Source: Aselliscus stoliczkanus (Eukaryota > Chordata > Mammalia > Chiroptera > Hipposideridae). From it: a stretch of 64,000 nucleotides of DNA. Shown here piece after piece: positions 1 through 11,149 of this stretch; the first letter of the stretch is position 1, and each line of letters begins with the position of its first letter. The notes below the pieces were generated by a model. The model searched no databases. It was given only the letters and a program-made list of their open reading frames with translations, and was not told where the DNA came from. The stretch is taken from assembly GCA_033961575.1 (NCBI GenBank), contig CM066734.1, forward strand, positions 78,281,501-78,345,500, read 5' to 3'. A program made the translations under genes and the position numbers.

Positions 1-1230
1 GACTAACTCCACATCTTGTCCATTGTAAACAATGCTGCAATGAACATATGGATGCATACATCTCCCCTAAGTAGCATTTTGGGTTTCTTTGGATAAATAC
101 CCAGAAGTGGGATTACTGGGTCCTTCTTTGTCTCTTGACATAGGCTTTGTTTAAGGTCTATTTTATCTGGTATAAGTATTGCTATTCCAGCTTTTTTATT
201 TTTTTAATTGTTTTTTTTTTAATTTCCATTTTCATGAAATATCTTTTTCCATCCTTTTATTTTCAGTCTGTGTATATCTCTCAATCTGAAGTGATTCTCT
301 TGTAGGCAACATATGTGAAGGTTCTGTTTTCTTATTTATTCATCAACCACCCTATGTCTTTCGATTGGAACATTTAATTCATTTACATTGAAAGTAATTT
401 TTGATAGAGATATTAGTTATTGCCATTTTATTTTTCATAATTTTGATTTTTTTTTTCTGTCTTAAAGAAGTCTCTCTAACATTCCTTGTAAGACTGCTTT
501 GGTGATGATGAACTCCAGCTTTTTCTTGTCTGGGAAGCTCTTTAACTGTCTTTTGATTTTAAATAGCTTTGCTGGGTAGAGTAGTGTTGGTTGTAGGTCA
601 TTGCTTTTCATCACTATTTTGTGCCTTCTGTTCTGGCCTGCAAATTTTCTGTTGAGAAATCAGCTGACAATCTTATGGAAGCTCCTTTATAAGTAACTAA
701 CTGCCTTATCTTACTCCTTTTTGAATTCTCTGTTTGTCTTTAAATTTTGCCATTTTAATGATAATGTGTGTTGGTGTGAGCCTGTTGAGTTCGTCTTGTT
801 TAGGGCCCTCTGCACTTACTTGTCTTCTATGTCTAATTTTCACCAGGTTAAGGACATTTTTTTGTCATTATTTATTGTAATATGTTCTAAATCCTTTGCT
901 TTCTGTCTTCTCCTTCTGGTACTCCTATGACGCGTTTATTGTTACATTGATGTTGTCCTAGAGACCTCTTAAACTATCCTAATTTTTTTGGATTGTTTTT
1001 TCTTTTTGCTGTCCTGATTGGATGTTTTCTGCTACCCTATCTTCCAAAATGCTGATTCAATCCTGTGCTTCATCTAGTTTGTTTGTGATTTCATCTAGTG
1101 CATTCTTCATTTTAGTTATTGTATTCTTTACTTCTAATGATTCTTTTTTTTACCATTTCTCTGCCGTTTCTTAGATTTGCTATCTGTTTATGGAAGTTCT
1201 CATTAAGTTTTTTTTATTTTTATTTTTTAA

Positions 1231-1388
1231 AGCTGCAGAAAAGGAGTTTATTAGAAGTAAAAATACATTTTAAAGAAGCAGAAGTGGTCCTGAGCAGTAG
1301 AGAATGGCTGAAGGACCATTATTAGGAAAGAAAGTACACTCCAAAGAGTTTGGAGCGGGCTGAGCAAAAGAAGCTCAAAAGGCCTCAC
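1231..1388 (-). mobile_element. ERV LTR fragment inside the L1
   Basis: This block interrupts the antisense L1 text and does not belong to it. On the minus strand it carries an AATAAA signal (complement of 1247-1252) followed by a CTCC-rich stretch, as in the R/U5 part of a class I ERV LTR. The element at 59342-59500 has the same layout: a similar segment around 'TTTGGAGTGTACT', then AATAAA. That points to related LTR families. I could not define TSDs or full ends. Confidence 0.5.
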
Positions 1389-3040
1389 TAAGTTCTTTGA
1401 ACATCCTTATAACCATTGTATCTGGTAGCTTCATTTGCCTACATATTGTTTAGTTTGTTTTTTTGTTTTGTTTTGTTTTTTATTTGTTTCTTTGTTTTTT
1501 GAGTTTGCTCCTGTTCTTTTATTTGGGACATGTTCTTTACTTTCTTCATTTTGGCTGCCTCTCTTTGTTTATTTGTATGTATTAGGTAGAATTGCTACTT
1601 CTCTCATTCTTGGCAGGGTGACCTTATCAGTAGGTGCTCTGTAGGGATCAGTGGTACAGTCTCCCTGGTCAGCTGTGCATGGTGCTCCAGGAGTGTCCCT
1701 TGAGTGAGTTGTGTGTGCTTTCCTATTACAGTTGAGCTTTGATTGCTATTGACACTTTGGTAGGATTGATCCTCAGGCTGACTGGATGTGGGGTTTGGCC
1801 ACATCCACAGCTTACTGGCTGTTATGTGGGAGGTTTTCCCCATGGAGCAGAATTTTCCCTAGTGGACTCATGCCTGTTGAGACCATCCTTTGTGTGTGCC
1901 ACTTGTGAGGCTTATTGGACTGTGATCTGCTGTGGATAAAGCCAACCTCCAAGTATATTGGTTCTGGGCCTTTTGGGAAGAATCTAGTGCAGGTTCAGGT
2001 CACCCCCTGCCTGTCACAGGCAGGGGACTACCTAGTAAGAGCTACAAAGTGATCCATGGTTTGTCACTGACTGGGCTAAATATGGAGGTGCATGGGAGTG
2101 GCCACACTGTGAACGAAGGAAGGCTGCCACCAGTATTAGGATGGGGGGAGCTCTGCAAATCTCCAGGACACCCAGAGGCCTTCTGTTGCCTGCTGGCTCC
2201 TGCAAGGTTCAGTTGCTTACAAAGCCTTGGTTGTAGATCAGGCATTGGGTGAAACAGGGTCTCAGGGAGTCACCAGGGTGGAACAAGTTGTGTTCACCAG
2301 CTTAGTGTAAATTCTAGTTTGGTGCCAGTGGTGAGCCTGGAGCTACTCAGCAAAAGTCTCAGAGCACACCAAGGCCAGCTGCCTCCTGCCTGGGCCTGCA
2401 GACTCCTGATGGTTGTTCAATAAAGAGTACAATGCAGGTGGGTCTCACTGTTCACTGAGAAAGTTCTTCCTGCATTTCAAGAGTTGGATGGGGCCGGGTC
2501 CCAGGGTAGAGTGAGTTGATTTCACCAGGCCAATGCAGATTCAGATTTGGCCATGTGAGGGAGGATTCAGTAGGGAAGATTGTGCTCACCAGGTGGCTGG
2601 CCAGAAGAAGGACCTCACACGGAAACTGGTGACTCCCTCCAGTCCTCATCCTAAATTCATATAATTCAGTCTACCCATATTTTTCCAAAATGCCCCAAGT
2701 TACTGTCCCTCTGCTGGAGCCCAGGGTGAGTGACTTTGAGCCAGTGAGTTTGTGCATAGGTCCTTTAAGAGAACACCTGGGTTTTCCACAACCTTCCAAC
2801 CCACCTGAGTAGTAGAAATTCCCCTTGTTTTTCACAGCCAAATGTTGTTGGAGCTCTTATTCTTGGCACCAGTATTCTGGGTTAGGGAGTCTGGTGTGGG
2901 ATTAGGGTCTCTCATTCCTCCAGGAGAGGGAATGGGTGACTTTCACAGCCAAGATATCCCTCCCAATTCTCAACCATCACATGCAGGTGTGGGGCTGCCT
3001 ATTTCTCATCTCTGCTCCACATAACAATCTCAAGGTGGCT

Positions 3041-3475
3041 CTTTTTATTTAAAGATTTTATTGGGGAATTGGGGGAGGGGAGCAGCATTGGGGAATCGGG
3101 GCAGGGGAAGATACAAGTTGCTGTCTTTTTGTTCTTCAGTCTAGTTGCAGAGGATGCTGCTTCGTTGGCCCATGTTGGTATCGTCATTGTGCTCTTCCTG
3201 GATGAGGCAGATCGGTCGCCGGCCTCTGGATGTCGCTCACCGCGGCTCTTGGCAGCTCACGCTGGCTGCGAGCCGCTCATGCTGACTGCCCGCCACTGAC
3301 TGTAGCTTATGGCAGCCCACTGCAGCAGGGTCTGCAGCCTACACCGTTGCCGGGGCTCGCACAGCCCAGCTCCAGGTGGAGGTGTTGTTAGCTGTAGAGA
3401 GCAGTGTCACTGGCCCTCATATGTGGGATCCAAATCCCAAAACCAGCTCTTAACCGATGTGTCACTCAGCCGGCC
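3041..3475 (-). mobile_element. Composite long SINE, copy 1 (tRNA head + ~330-bp body)
   Basis: Flanked by a perfect 12-bp TSD (ctcaaggtggct) at 3029-3040 and 3476-3487. On the minus strand it begins with the same tRNA-derived ~100-bp head as the common SINE of this window (complement of about 3375-3475). A unique ~330-bp body follows, then AATAAA (complement of 3057-3062) and a short A-rich tail. Within the body (about 3227-3297) a GTGAGCxGC-type motif of 17-20 bp repeats about four times. A second copy lies at 44395-44844. It inserted into the L1 5'UTR, because L1 text continues on both sides. Small open frames in it are chance; nothing supports a protein. Confidence 0.85.
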
Positions 3476-3537
3476 CTCAAGGTGGCTTTTTTATATCCTT
3501 AGTTATAGGACTTCTATTCAGCTAGAACAGGGGTCGG

Positions 3538-3829
3538 CAAACTGTGGCTTGTGAACCACGTGCGGCTCTTTGGGTATGTCCCATCTCAAAAGTTTGCCAA
3601 TCCCTGGAAGAGCCAATCCTATCCCTCACAACAATTTAAAAATTATTCAAGAGCCATAAATATATTTTTTACATAATCACCATTATGTGAATAATAGCCT
3701 TTAAAAATTTTATAAATTAAACCGTGATAGTTTTATTTTCATTTTCAATTTTTACTTCAGAGCCAGTTTGCGAGCCACAGTTTGCTGACACCTGGCTGCT
3801 CTTCCATCTCAAAACATTGCAGATCCCTG
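3538..3829. mobile_element. Non-autonomous hAT DNA transposon, 292 bp
   Basis: The element starts CAGGGGTCGGCAAACTG and ends in GCAGATCCCTG, short imperfect inverted ends of hAT/Charlie type. It is flanked by an 8-bp duplication, agctagaa (3530-3537) and agctagac (3830-3837), matching at 7 of 8 positions; eight bp is the hAT hallmark. The duplicated bases belong to the interrupted L1. An internal inverted copy of the GTTTGC(C/T)GAC motif lies about 40 bp from the right end. It encodes no transposase. It resembles recently active hAT elements known from bats and some other mammals; that family assignment is from memory. Confidence 0.85.
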
Positions 3830-3945
3830 AGCTAGACTTCAGATGGTTCTCAGGTTGATTGTTTTATAATTTAGTTGTAATATTAATGTGGTCTGGGAGG
3901 GGGCAAGCATAGCATTTATATACCCCACCACCTTGAATTCGTCCC

Positions 3946-5500
3946 CTAAAGTGTTTTTAAAAACATAATTCTTGCTTTAAAAATAGTTTTTATATCACAT
4001 CACTTTCATTCAATTATAGACTTAAGTGGTATCACAAAACAACTAGTAGTCAACATATTGTTACCAATACAAATTCATTCCAAATGAGAAATCTTAACTA
4101 ATTTATATTCAAAATTTTCTCATATTGAAAAAATTATACAGGAGAAGTTAAAATCTCATATTTGCATTTCTGAAAATCAGGCACCCTGAAGTGTTGCTAT
4201 GTAATTTTCTTTAAAAAGTATTTTTATCATAATATTTTAATTTTATAATTAGGTGCAATTTATTACTCATATTAAAGTTAAAAGAATTATACACAAAAAC
4301 TGTCATACTAATTAATTACGATTGTTCTAATGACATTAATTTTCTCTGTATTTTAAAAAGAAATTCCAGAAAAATTTACATACTGTTTTAGATTCAGGCA
4401 AATTGCACATATTTCCATCAGTGAAATAAAACTATCTCACAGGATGTTGCTTGTATGCATACCTCGTGGATAAATGCCAGTATCCTCTGCAGATGAGAGA
4501 GGAGGTTTTAAATGTCTTATAACTTTCTCAATATCAGGAGTTGTTAGTCTGCTGGAAATTGTTCTCCAGCTTACTGTACAATGATTAATGTCAAAGTGAT
4601 GATACGTACAATGGCAGGATGATCAATAGCCTGAAGAAACATAGGAATGTAGTAGGTCATCATTTCCATTTTTATTAGAATTCTTTTTTCCCCCCAGAGT
4701 ATCATTTCTTTCAGCATTAGCCAAGATGTTTTTGAGCTTGAAGTCCTAGAGCAAATATAATTTCTATGTCACCCAGTGCTCCTTTTGTGAACTTTTACAA
4801 AATTTAATCCAGTAATATTTTTAAAGTGATACCATACTTTTTTTCCCCCTAAAATTATCAGATACAAAGACCAGAATATAATTTCTCTCTCTCTGAAATG
4901 CAAAATGCAATATGGGTCACATTCAAATTGATTGAAACAATTGTCTACATTTGAAAACATATCTGTCATCTCATGATTCCTATTCTATTCTGTTTGTTTA
5001 TTTTTATTATTTATTTATTTTGTCCATTCATTCATTCATCTATGCATTAAGCAATTCATTCACTACATGTGCATAAATAATGAAGTACTTTGGAAACAAT
5101 AATTTATAATCTGACATGTAATTAATGGGAATTATTTTTTCCTCCATTTATTACCTCTTTCAAATCCTGGAAATCAGTCTGATGCTAGCCCAAATCTTGC
5201 CAGGAACGATGTAACTCAAATGAACAAATACTTGATTTTCAGGTTATAGTTTTCAGCACCTCTGTGTTCTATTAGGTCATCAGTTCATTGATAATTCTCT
5301 CATTAGCCCTAAAATTTATAAGAATTTATGAGTATTGTATTAGACTAGGGACCATTTTTTTAGCATTGACATACTACATATATGTAGTCCTGGAGTGAAT
5401 GCAGTTCTGTCTTGCCTCATTTCCTCAGTGTGACTGGAAACAAACATGAAGTTGTCATTATAACTGGGTTTACATATTAACTTTATGCTTGTACACATAA
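3946..5500. other. Unassigned AT-rich DNA
   Basis: No repeat family or gene is recognised with confidence. The stretch is AT-rich with dense stops in all frames. The only structured item is an exon-like segment on the minus strand at 4463-4630, listed separately. Confidence 0.6.
4463..4630 (-). other. Exon-like segment with splice-site-like borders (hypothetical)
   Basis: On the minus strand a pyrimidine-rich tract ending TTTCTTCAG precedes 4630, and GAG followed by GTATG sits at 4463/4462. Together they bracket 168 bp. In one frame about 53 codons read open (roughly 4447-4620), including 'LTTPDIEKVIRHLKPPL', with a stop just inside the 5' border. I do not recognise the peptide. No further exons were found. 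It could be a decayed exon, a pseudogene remnant, or chance. Confidence 0.2.
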
Positions 5501-5504
5501 ATAG

Positions 5505-5790
5505 CATTTAGCAAAATTTTTGACTTTGCATTTTCTCATCTGTTAAATGTTTATTATAATAACTAATTGAATGAATGTTGAAAGGATTAAACATGATTAT
5601 GTATGTAAAGTGCTTTGAATTTCCAGGGAATCTATTGAGTTATCTCCCACAGCCACCCAACTTGCCTCATCTATAAAACTGTACTAAAATTGCCTCTCAG
5701 GGGTGAGAACTAAATGTAATTGTGCATGGTGGATGATATTCAGACTGAAAATTGCTATATGAATGTTGGTAATTGTTATTACAAGAAGTA
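5505..5790 (+). repeat. One or two MIR-type SINE remnants
   Basis: Bases 5525-5640 follow the MIR pattern (TTTTCTCATCTGTTAAAT, then a GGATTAAA...ATGTAAAGTGCTTTGAA core). Bases 5660-5790 repeat a weaker version (GCCTCATCTATAAAA, then GAGAACTAAATG). MIR is an ancient mammal-wide tRNA-derived SINE. No TSD is visible, as expected for this age. Confidence 0.6.
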
Positions 5791-7250
5791 GCAGTGTCGC
5801 CTGAATGATAAAAATGTCAACTTCATTTTCTTTTATTTATAGGAATTCTTTGCACTTCACGTAGCACAATTGTCCATATCTATGTTGCTTTTTATGTTTA
5901 TTAGAACCAAAAAAATCAGTACTATTGTAAATACATTCCATGAATTTGTTGACTACTTATTGCTATTTCATCTAATTTCTAGGCTTACAGGTATTCAATT
6001 CCAATACCATTAGATTCTAATAATTCTTAAATCATATTTGAATGTTTTGGGGCTATTGCTTACAGTATATAAATGAATTGCTCTGCTGTTGCTAAACATT
6101 AAATTTTCACCTTCCTTTGCTATAGTAAGATCTTTCAGAATGCTAAATTCTAATTTAGCAGAGATCTTTTGATAGTAGGTTTATTAATACATTTATATAC
6201 ATTCTTAATACCTTCATCTACACAAGGCGTTAATGTTTTCCAACATGTCTGTATTAAAGGATAGGCAATACTATTCCTTGCTAAAGAATGTTCTTAGAAT
6301 GTTTTGTAAGGTACAGCCTTATCAGTGAGGTCAACAAATAACAAGGCTATTTTGGTGATTATGTGCTTACATTTTTCTCAGAAGATTTCGGAAGCATTTG
6401 CCTTAGATTGCTTTCTACTTTATATTGACTAATACACAGTTAAGTTCTAATGCAGCTTTCTATTTTACATAATTTATATAAAATAGTTTTTAAAATATCC
6501 CCTGACTTGTTCTTATATTACAATATTTTAAATAAAGTCTTGAGCTAAGGACTTTCTTGATTTTCTCTTTGGTTTTCAACATGCTGTTGTTGAAGTAAGT
6601 AGAATTCTAGAAAAAAAATAAAGGAATGAGACAAGGCATTATTTTAAGTGATAGCATGGAGAATACAAAGATAATTTTTTCTAAAATATATAATGAAAAA
6701 TTTTAGAAACTGGAACATTAGTAATTATCCATAAACCAAAATATATCATTGACTATCTAAAGTTGAATTATGAATGATCACACTTGAACTAACTATATCA
6801 CTCTCTTGATAAGATATAGTACTTTTTGATTCAGATGCATTGACACTATGTGATCTATATCATTTATTAAACTCAATGCACCACATTTTGAAATAGCTAT
6901 ATCTGCAATGAACAACACACATAATCTATTCAATCAGCATTGCTTTATACTGCTTCTAATATACCATAAAGAAAAACATATTCTCTCTGATAGCATACAA
7001 GGATAAAAATACATATTCTGGAGCCCATGACTACCCAACATTTAAAAAAATACTGTTCATGATTTGAAATTGAAATACATCACACCTAATTCATTGATTC
7101 CTTTCTAATTAAACTGAACTTCCCCCACCATCTTTTGGCCAAGTTTCAGTTCTTGCACGTGCCCAAAACACAAGATCATCTTTTCACGTAGTTGCTATAC
7201 TACTCTTTGTTTTATCTTTCACCTTCGGATGCTGCAGTCATCAGGCAAAA
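5791..7250. other. Unassigned AT-rich DNA
   Basis: No recognised repeat or gene. There is a short palindrome, gctaaatt-ct-aatttagc, at about 6142-6159. Otherwise this is featureless AT-rich sequence. Confidence 0.6.
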
Positions 7251-7254
7251 TTTC

Positions 7255-7440
7255 TTTTTCCTCAGGGAAACCTCAGTTTTACTAGTAAGACCTTTCAACT
7301 GATTGAATGAGGCCTGCCCACATTATGTAGGTATTCAACTTTACTTAAAGTCAACTGATTGTAGATGTTAACCACATGTTAATACATCAACAATGTGTAT
7401 TATAAAAAATATCTTCACAAGCAAGAGCTAAATTAGTGTT
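7255..7440 (-). mobile_element. MLT2-like (ERVL) LTR fragment
   Basis: The order of short blocks (cctttcaactgattgaatga, gcctgcccacattatg, then a tract near 'actttacttaaagtc') matches the antisense of remembered MLT2-type LTRs of the ERVL class. It is degenerate and lacks both ends. The fragment at 53104-53345 shows related text on the other strand. Confidence 0.55.
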
Positions 7441-8189
7441 TAAAGGAGTGGTGACTGTGTGGGAAAATATAACATATTAATCTTATTATTTAAATATCTT
7501 TAAGATAATTGACTTAAAAACAAAAGTAATAAGAATATGGCTTATAAAACTAAAGACAAACTGACAGTAATAAAGAAAGGCTGGTAAGAATGAAAAGGAA
7601 GTATGCTGTTGTAAGTTTATTTTTTATAATAAATGTGAAGCACTCTAATATCGAATTTAAACTGTGAAAAGTTAAAAAATGGAAAAGTTAAGCAATTATA
7701 GTATAAGCAAATTTTGCTCTGATGCAAGCTGGTTATATTTTATTTCTATAATTTAAAATACTTGTACTAGCACAGCTAGGACATCTTGGAAAGAAAAAAA
7801 AATTTAAGCTAGAGGTCAGAAAAAACAAAATACTATCATTTGTATACATACAAAGGGAACTGTGCTTTTAAAAATTATACCATATTCTAGATCCTATAGT
7901 AGCTAGAGTGGTATAAATAGACACCTAAGACAATTATTTTGAATACCTTTGCATTGAGCAATTTTAGACAAAGATATAATTTTGCAGAGCAGTATTATAA
8001 ATGAAAGCACACAATACAATATGAAATTAAAATGAAAGCTTTAGGAGTTTGTGTGTATGCAGTTTGTTCATTTTCTAACTGGCTCCATCTTGCATTGATA
8101 GTGTTACTTTTGTGGCCCTGGGTACTCCAGACACAGTGAACTACCTTGTCATGCACTGATTTTTTTTTTTCCATATTCCTATAAACATT

Positions 8190-8935
8190 GTTGAGTTTTG
8201 ATCTGGGACATAGTTAATTTATGTGGAAACAGTTTGATTATATTGAAGTCCTGTGCATACGTTTTATTAGGCAGAACCAGAAGAGCATTTACGTTTGGGC
8301 TAATTTTGCAGAACCACAGAAGCAAAAGCATTCTAAACTCTCTATCCAATACCCCTATAGATTATGAGATTTTTCACTTTCACTGGTAGAAAAGAAACTG
8401 TTCCCTTTTCTGTGTAATTCTGGTGCATTGTTCCCTGCAGTCTTTTTGGATGGCTTTTTATCCCTTCTTATATAGTTTCTCATGTAGTTTCTTCTGTTCC
8501 ATATCATATTCAGCTAAAGACTCACAGGGGTTGCTTTTCAGGCCACCAGAGCACATGCATGCCTTTCTTTCTCTCATGTGTTCTCTCTCCCCCTTGTCTC
8601 TTCCTTTCTACCTCTCCTACCTCTCATGTTTGATATTCTCACCATATGAGTTATAGTTTTCTCTTTGTCTTCAGATTCCCAGTTCTATTTGTTGAATTCT
8701 GGCCTCCACCTGTGTTTTTCTTTCTAAATTACAGACTGGAAATATTACCTAGGAGGTAATCCAAGGAATTTACTGAGTTTCACTCTTTTGTTTCGCATCT
8801 TTCAGGGATCACTGTCCTCAGTGCCCAATACCAACATCTTGAAATGATTTATATATATTTTGTCTATTGTTTTGTTTAGCTCTTTTAGGTGGGAAGGTAA
8901 ATCCATTTCCTATTAATCTATTTTGGTCATATGAA
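8190..8935 (-). mobile_element. Probable antisense 5'UTR of an old L1
   Basis: C/T-rich text containing phrases remembered from the 5'UTR of old L1M/L1ME elements in antisense (a 'gaaactgttccc' block, an 'acagactggaaat' block, a 'gggatcactgtc' block). It ends near 8935 where AT-rich DNA resumes. No ORF1 or ORF2 follows. The assignment is tentative. Confidence 0.4.
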
Positions 8936-9950
8936 TTTAGTTCTGCTTTGTGAAGTTTATCATAAAAATATTTATTTGTTTGTTTGTTTGCTTGTAAACC
9001 TCTCAGCTCTTCCTGAGAGAGTTCTTCATAGAGAAATCTTTATTTCCACCTGTGGTTCCCAGTTTTATCATATATTACTGTTACTGAGCATCTCCATATA
9101 GGTATTGCTTACCTTATGTCTGGCAGAAATAAAATGAGAAAACATATCAATTTAAATCTCAGCCTCTTAAGAAACTTTATTATCTTCATGAAAATAGTAG
9201 CATTGATATCGGTTATATGCTGTCAGAAGTAAAAGTCAAAGAGAAAAATCTCACAGATATTTCATGGATACACTATTTTTTTTTTTCAATTACTTTTTAG
9301 TTGAACTCTGTCCTAGGCATATGACAAAATGTAACAAATTTTACAATTCAATGATACTATCAAAAGAGATAGAAAACAGATAGGGGTAATTAAAAAGAGG
9401 GCATATATTATCAAAAGAGATAGGGAAATTTTGTATTTCCATACAGGCATTACATCTGATTATCTTAACTTTTTTCTTGAGGCATGTGCCCCTAATGTCC
9501 TAGGAAATAAGTGAATATTGTGAAAATTTCAGAAATAGTTGTGTGTTTACAATATTTTGGGGCCACGATCTTGCTCATATCCATATGTAACATTCTCTGA
9601 AGGTCACCTATTATTAATCAAAAAAAAAGAACCACTCAGCTGTTACGGCATTCTTAAGAATGATGACAAGTAAATAATCATATCAGTATCTAACAGTTAG
9701 ACAGTTATTTTTGAGTCTGACATGCACTGAAATTAAATAAATAAATAAATAAAGCAACATTTCCCAAGACTTAAGTAAGAAAATACCATTTACTTTTTCT
9801 AAACTTAAATTTCCAGTCATAAAATTATATAACCAAGAGAAATGGAGGGAAAAAGAAAAAAGCCCAGGGTTTATTACCCAAAAAAAGAAAAAAAATATAT
9901 ATTGTTTAAAACCATTGACACTGAGAATGAATACACTTGTCAAAAGGGAA
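8936..9950. other. Unassigned AT-rich DNA
   Basis: No recognised gene or repeat family. The phrase atcaaaagagatag occurs twice within about 55 bp (near 9359 and 9410), and a short AAAT-type run lies near 9733-9753. Confidence 0.5.
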
Positions 9951-9959
9951 AAAGAGATT

Positions 9960-10067
9960 TTTTTTTTTTTTTGAGGGCAGTGTCACTGGCCCACACATGT
10001 GGGACCGAACCGGGGCGGCTGGCTTCCCAAGCCAGCACTTAACTACCGCGCCACTCAGCCGGTCCTC
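9960..10067 (-). mobile_element. tRNA-derived SINE, copy A
   Basis: A poly(T) tract followed by the antisense of the ~100-bp SINE common in this window: complement of GGTTCGG...CCCACA (B-box region) and of TGG(C/T)GCGGT-type A-box. Flanked by aaaagagatt (9950-9959) and aaaagtgatt (10068-10077), a TSD with one mismatch. Non-autonomous; probably mobilised by L1 machinery given the poly(A) tail and TSD. Confidence 0.85.
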
Positions 10068-10078
10068 AAAAGTGATTC

Positions 10079-10650
10079 TTGTGTCACATTCATAATCATA
10101 GCCTAGCAACCGTTTTTTACGGGGGACTCATGCATACTGCATTTCAGGGAAAAGCCACAGGCTGGACTGCCAAGCCTCCTACACTGTGTTCCTGACATCT
10201 AAGCCAACCCTTATAAAGGAATTCCTGGAATGGTTATGTTGACCAATGGGCGAGACCAGCTCTGTCCAATCAAAGCTGCTCAGCTATATCCTTATTTACA
10301 TCTTTACTGATTAATCATAATGGCTCCATAATGACCAATCAGCACATATGATTCCAACAAATAAGTACAGTGCAAATTGGATCAACCAATCTGTAAATTT
10401 GGATACTTCGTTTATATAAAAATGGACCAATCAGGGACCAGAGTGGGCACATTCTCTGTATAGGCTGCATACCCCTTTGTCTCAGGGAAGCACTTGGAAG
10501 AAAACTTTCAGTTTTCACCAAAGGCTGAGTTTCCCAAATTTGCAAACTGTTCACTTGAATGAAGTCTATTCTTTTACTGGACTCCTGTCCTGGCATTGGA
10601 CTGGTGTCAGTGAACTTTTGACACCAGCAAAGGTTATTTCAATTTTATTT
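10079..10650 (+). mobile_element. CCAAT-rich class I-type LTR (probable)
   Basis: Five CCAAT boxes lie within 190 bp (10243, 10266, 10335, 10386, 10427), most in the context (G/A)ACCAAT. There is a TATA-like tttatataaa at 10411-10420. Repeated CCAAT boxes upstream of a TATA box are typical of gammaretrovirus-like LTR U3 regions. The right part contains a GGTGTCAGTGAAC-type end. I could not fix the exact ends, a TSD or a poly(A) signal, and no internal viral sequence was seen, so this would be a solo LTR. Confidence 0.6.
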
Positions 10651-11149
10651 CAGAGTTTTCCACTTTAGGTCTCCTTCATATTGTTCATTGTACTTCTTTC
10701 TTTCATTTGTTACTTTCTGAAAAGTTAGGCTACCATCTTTGTCACTTATTAAAACACTATTGTTTATCTGTGTTTCTGGGAATATAAAGTAAATGTACTT
10801 TTCCCTATTCTTCCCACTAAGTATAACTAAAAATCCTGGACATTATACATGAAACAAATATAAGAAGATTGGGAAGAGTAGAAAGAAAAAAGGCAGACCA
10901 GCTAATGAAATTGTGACCTGTGGAATCACATGATGGTGAGTTCCATGAGCTCTCTTTTTGTTTCATGTTTCTAAGTCTTGTGGTTGAAGCAACTGACAAT
11001 ATGTAAAGGCGAACTGATGCACACAAAAAGAAATCCCCCAAACATCTGCTCTCTATAAACAAAAGAACAGGAAAAAGGAAAAATAAAAGGATAATAATTG
11101 CTCTATTTCTATTTAATGCCAAAAAATACCCCTGTCCCTGCAAAAAATA

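Larger units (their letters stand above)
1..3945 (-). mobile_element. Antisense L1 (LINE-1), interrupted and internally deleted
   Basis: Read on the minus strand, this is an older L1 with its 5' end near 3945. The stretch from about 3945 down to 1500 matches the remembered 5'UTR of L1M/L1MA-type elements. About 1400 to 480 corresponds to the ORF1 region and 420 to 123 to the endonuclease part of ORF2. Bases 1-122 resemble the 3' part of ORF2, so a large internal piece is missing at about 122, or a second L1 abuts. No reading frame is intact. Three later insertions split it: an LTR fragment near 1231-1388, a composite SINE (3041-3475) and a hAT element (3538-3829). The L1 text resumes after each one. 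The 3' end lies outside the window. Confidence 0.85.

Noticed and set aside
3069..3299. Similar 76-77-codon plus-strand frames at 3069-3299 and 44428-44661
   Set aside because: Both lie on the antisense side of the two composite SINE copies, and the shared frame drifts after about 35 codons. Homology of the repeat explains the similarity.
6142..6159. Short palindrome gctaaatt-ct-aatttagc
   Set aside because: Only 8-bp arms in AT-rich DNA; expected by chance.
9960..10067. SINE heads considered as real tRNA genes
   Set aside because: They have A- and B-box-like motifs but no cloverleaf acceptor stem, carry poly(A) tails and TSDs, and occur many times.
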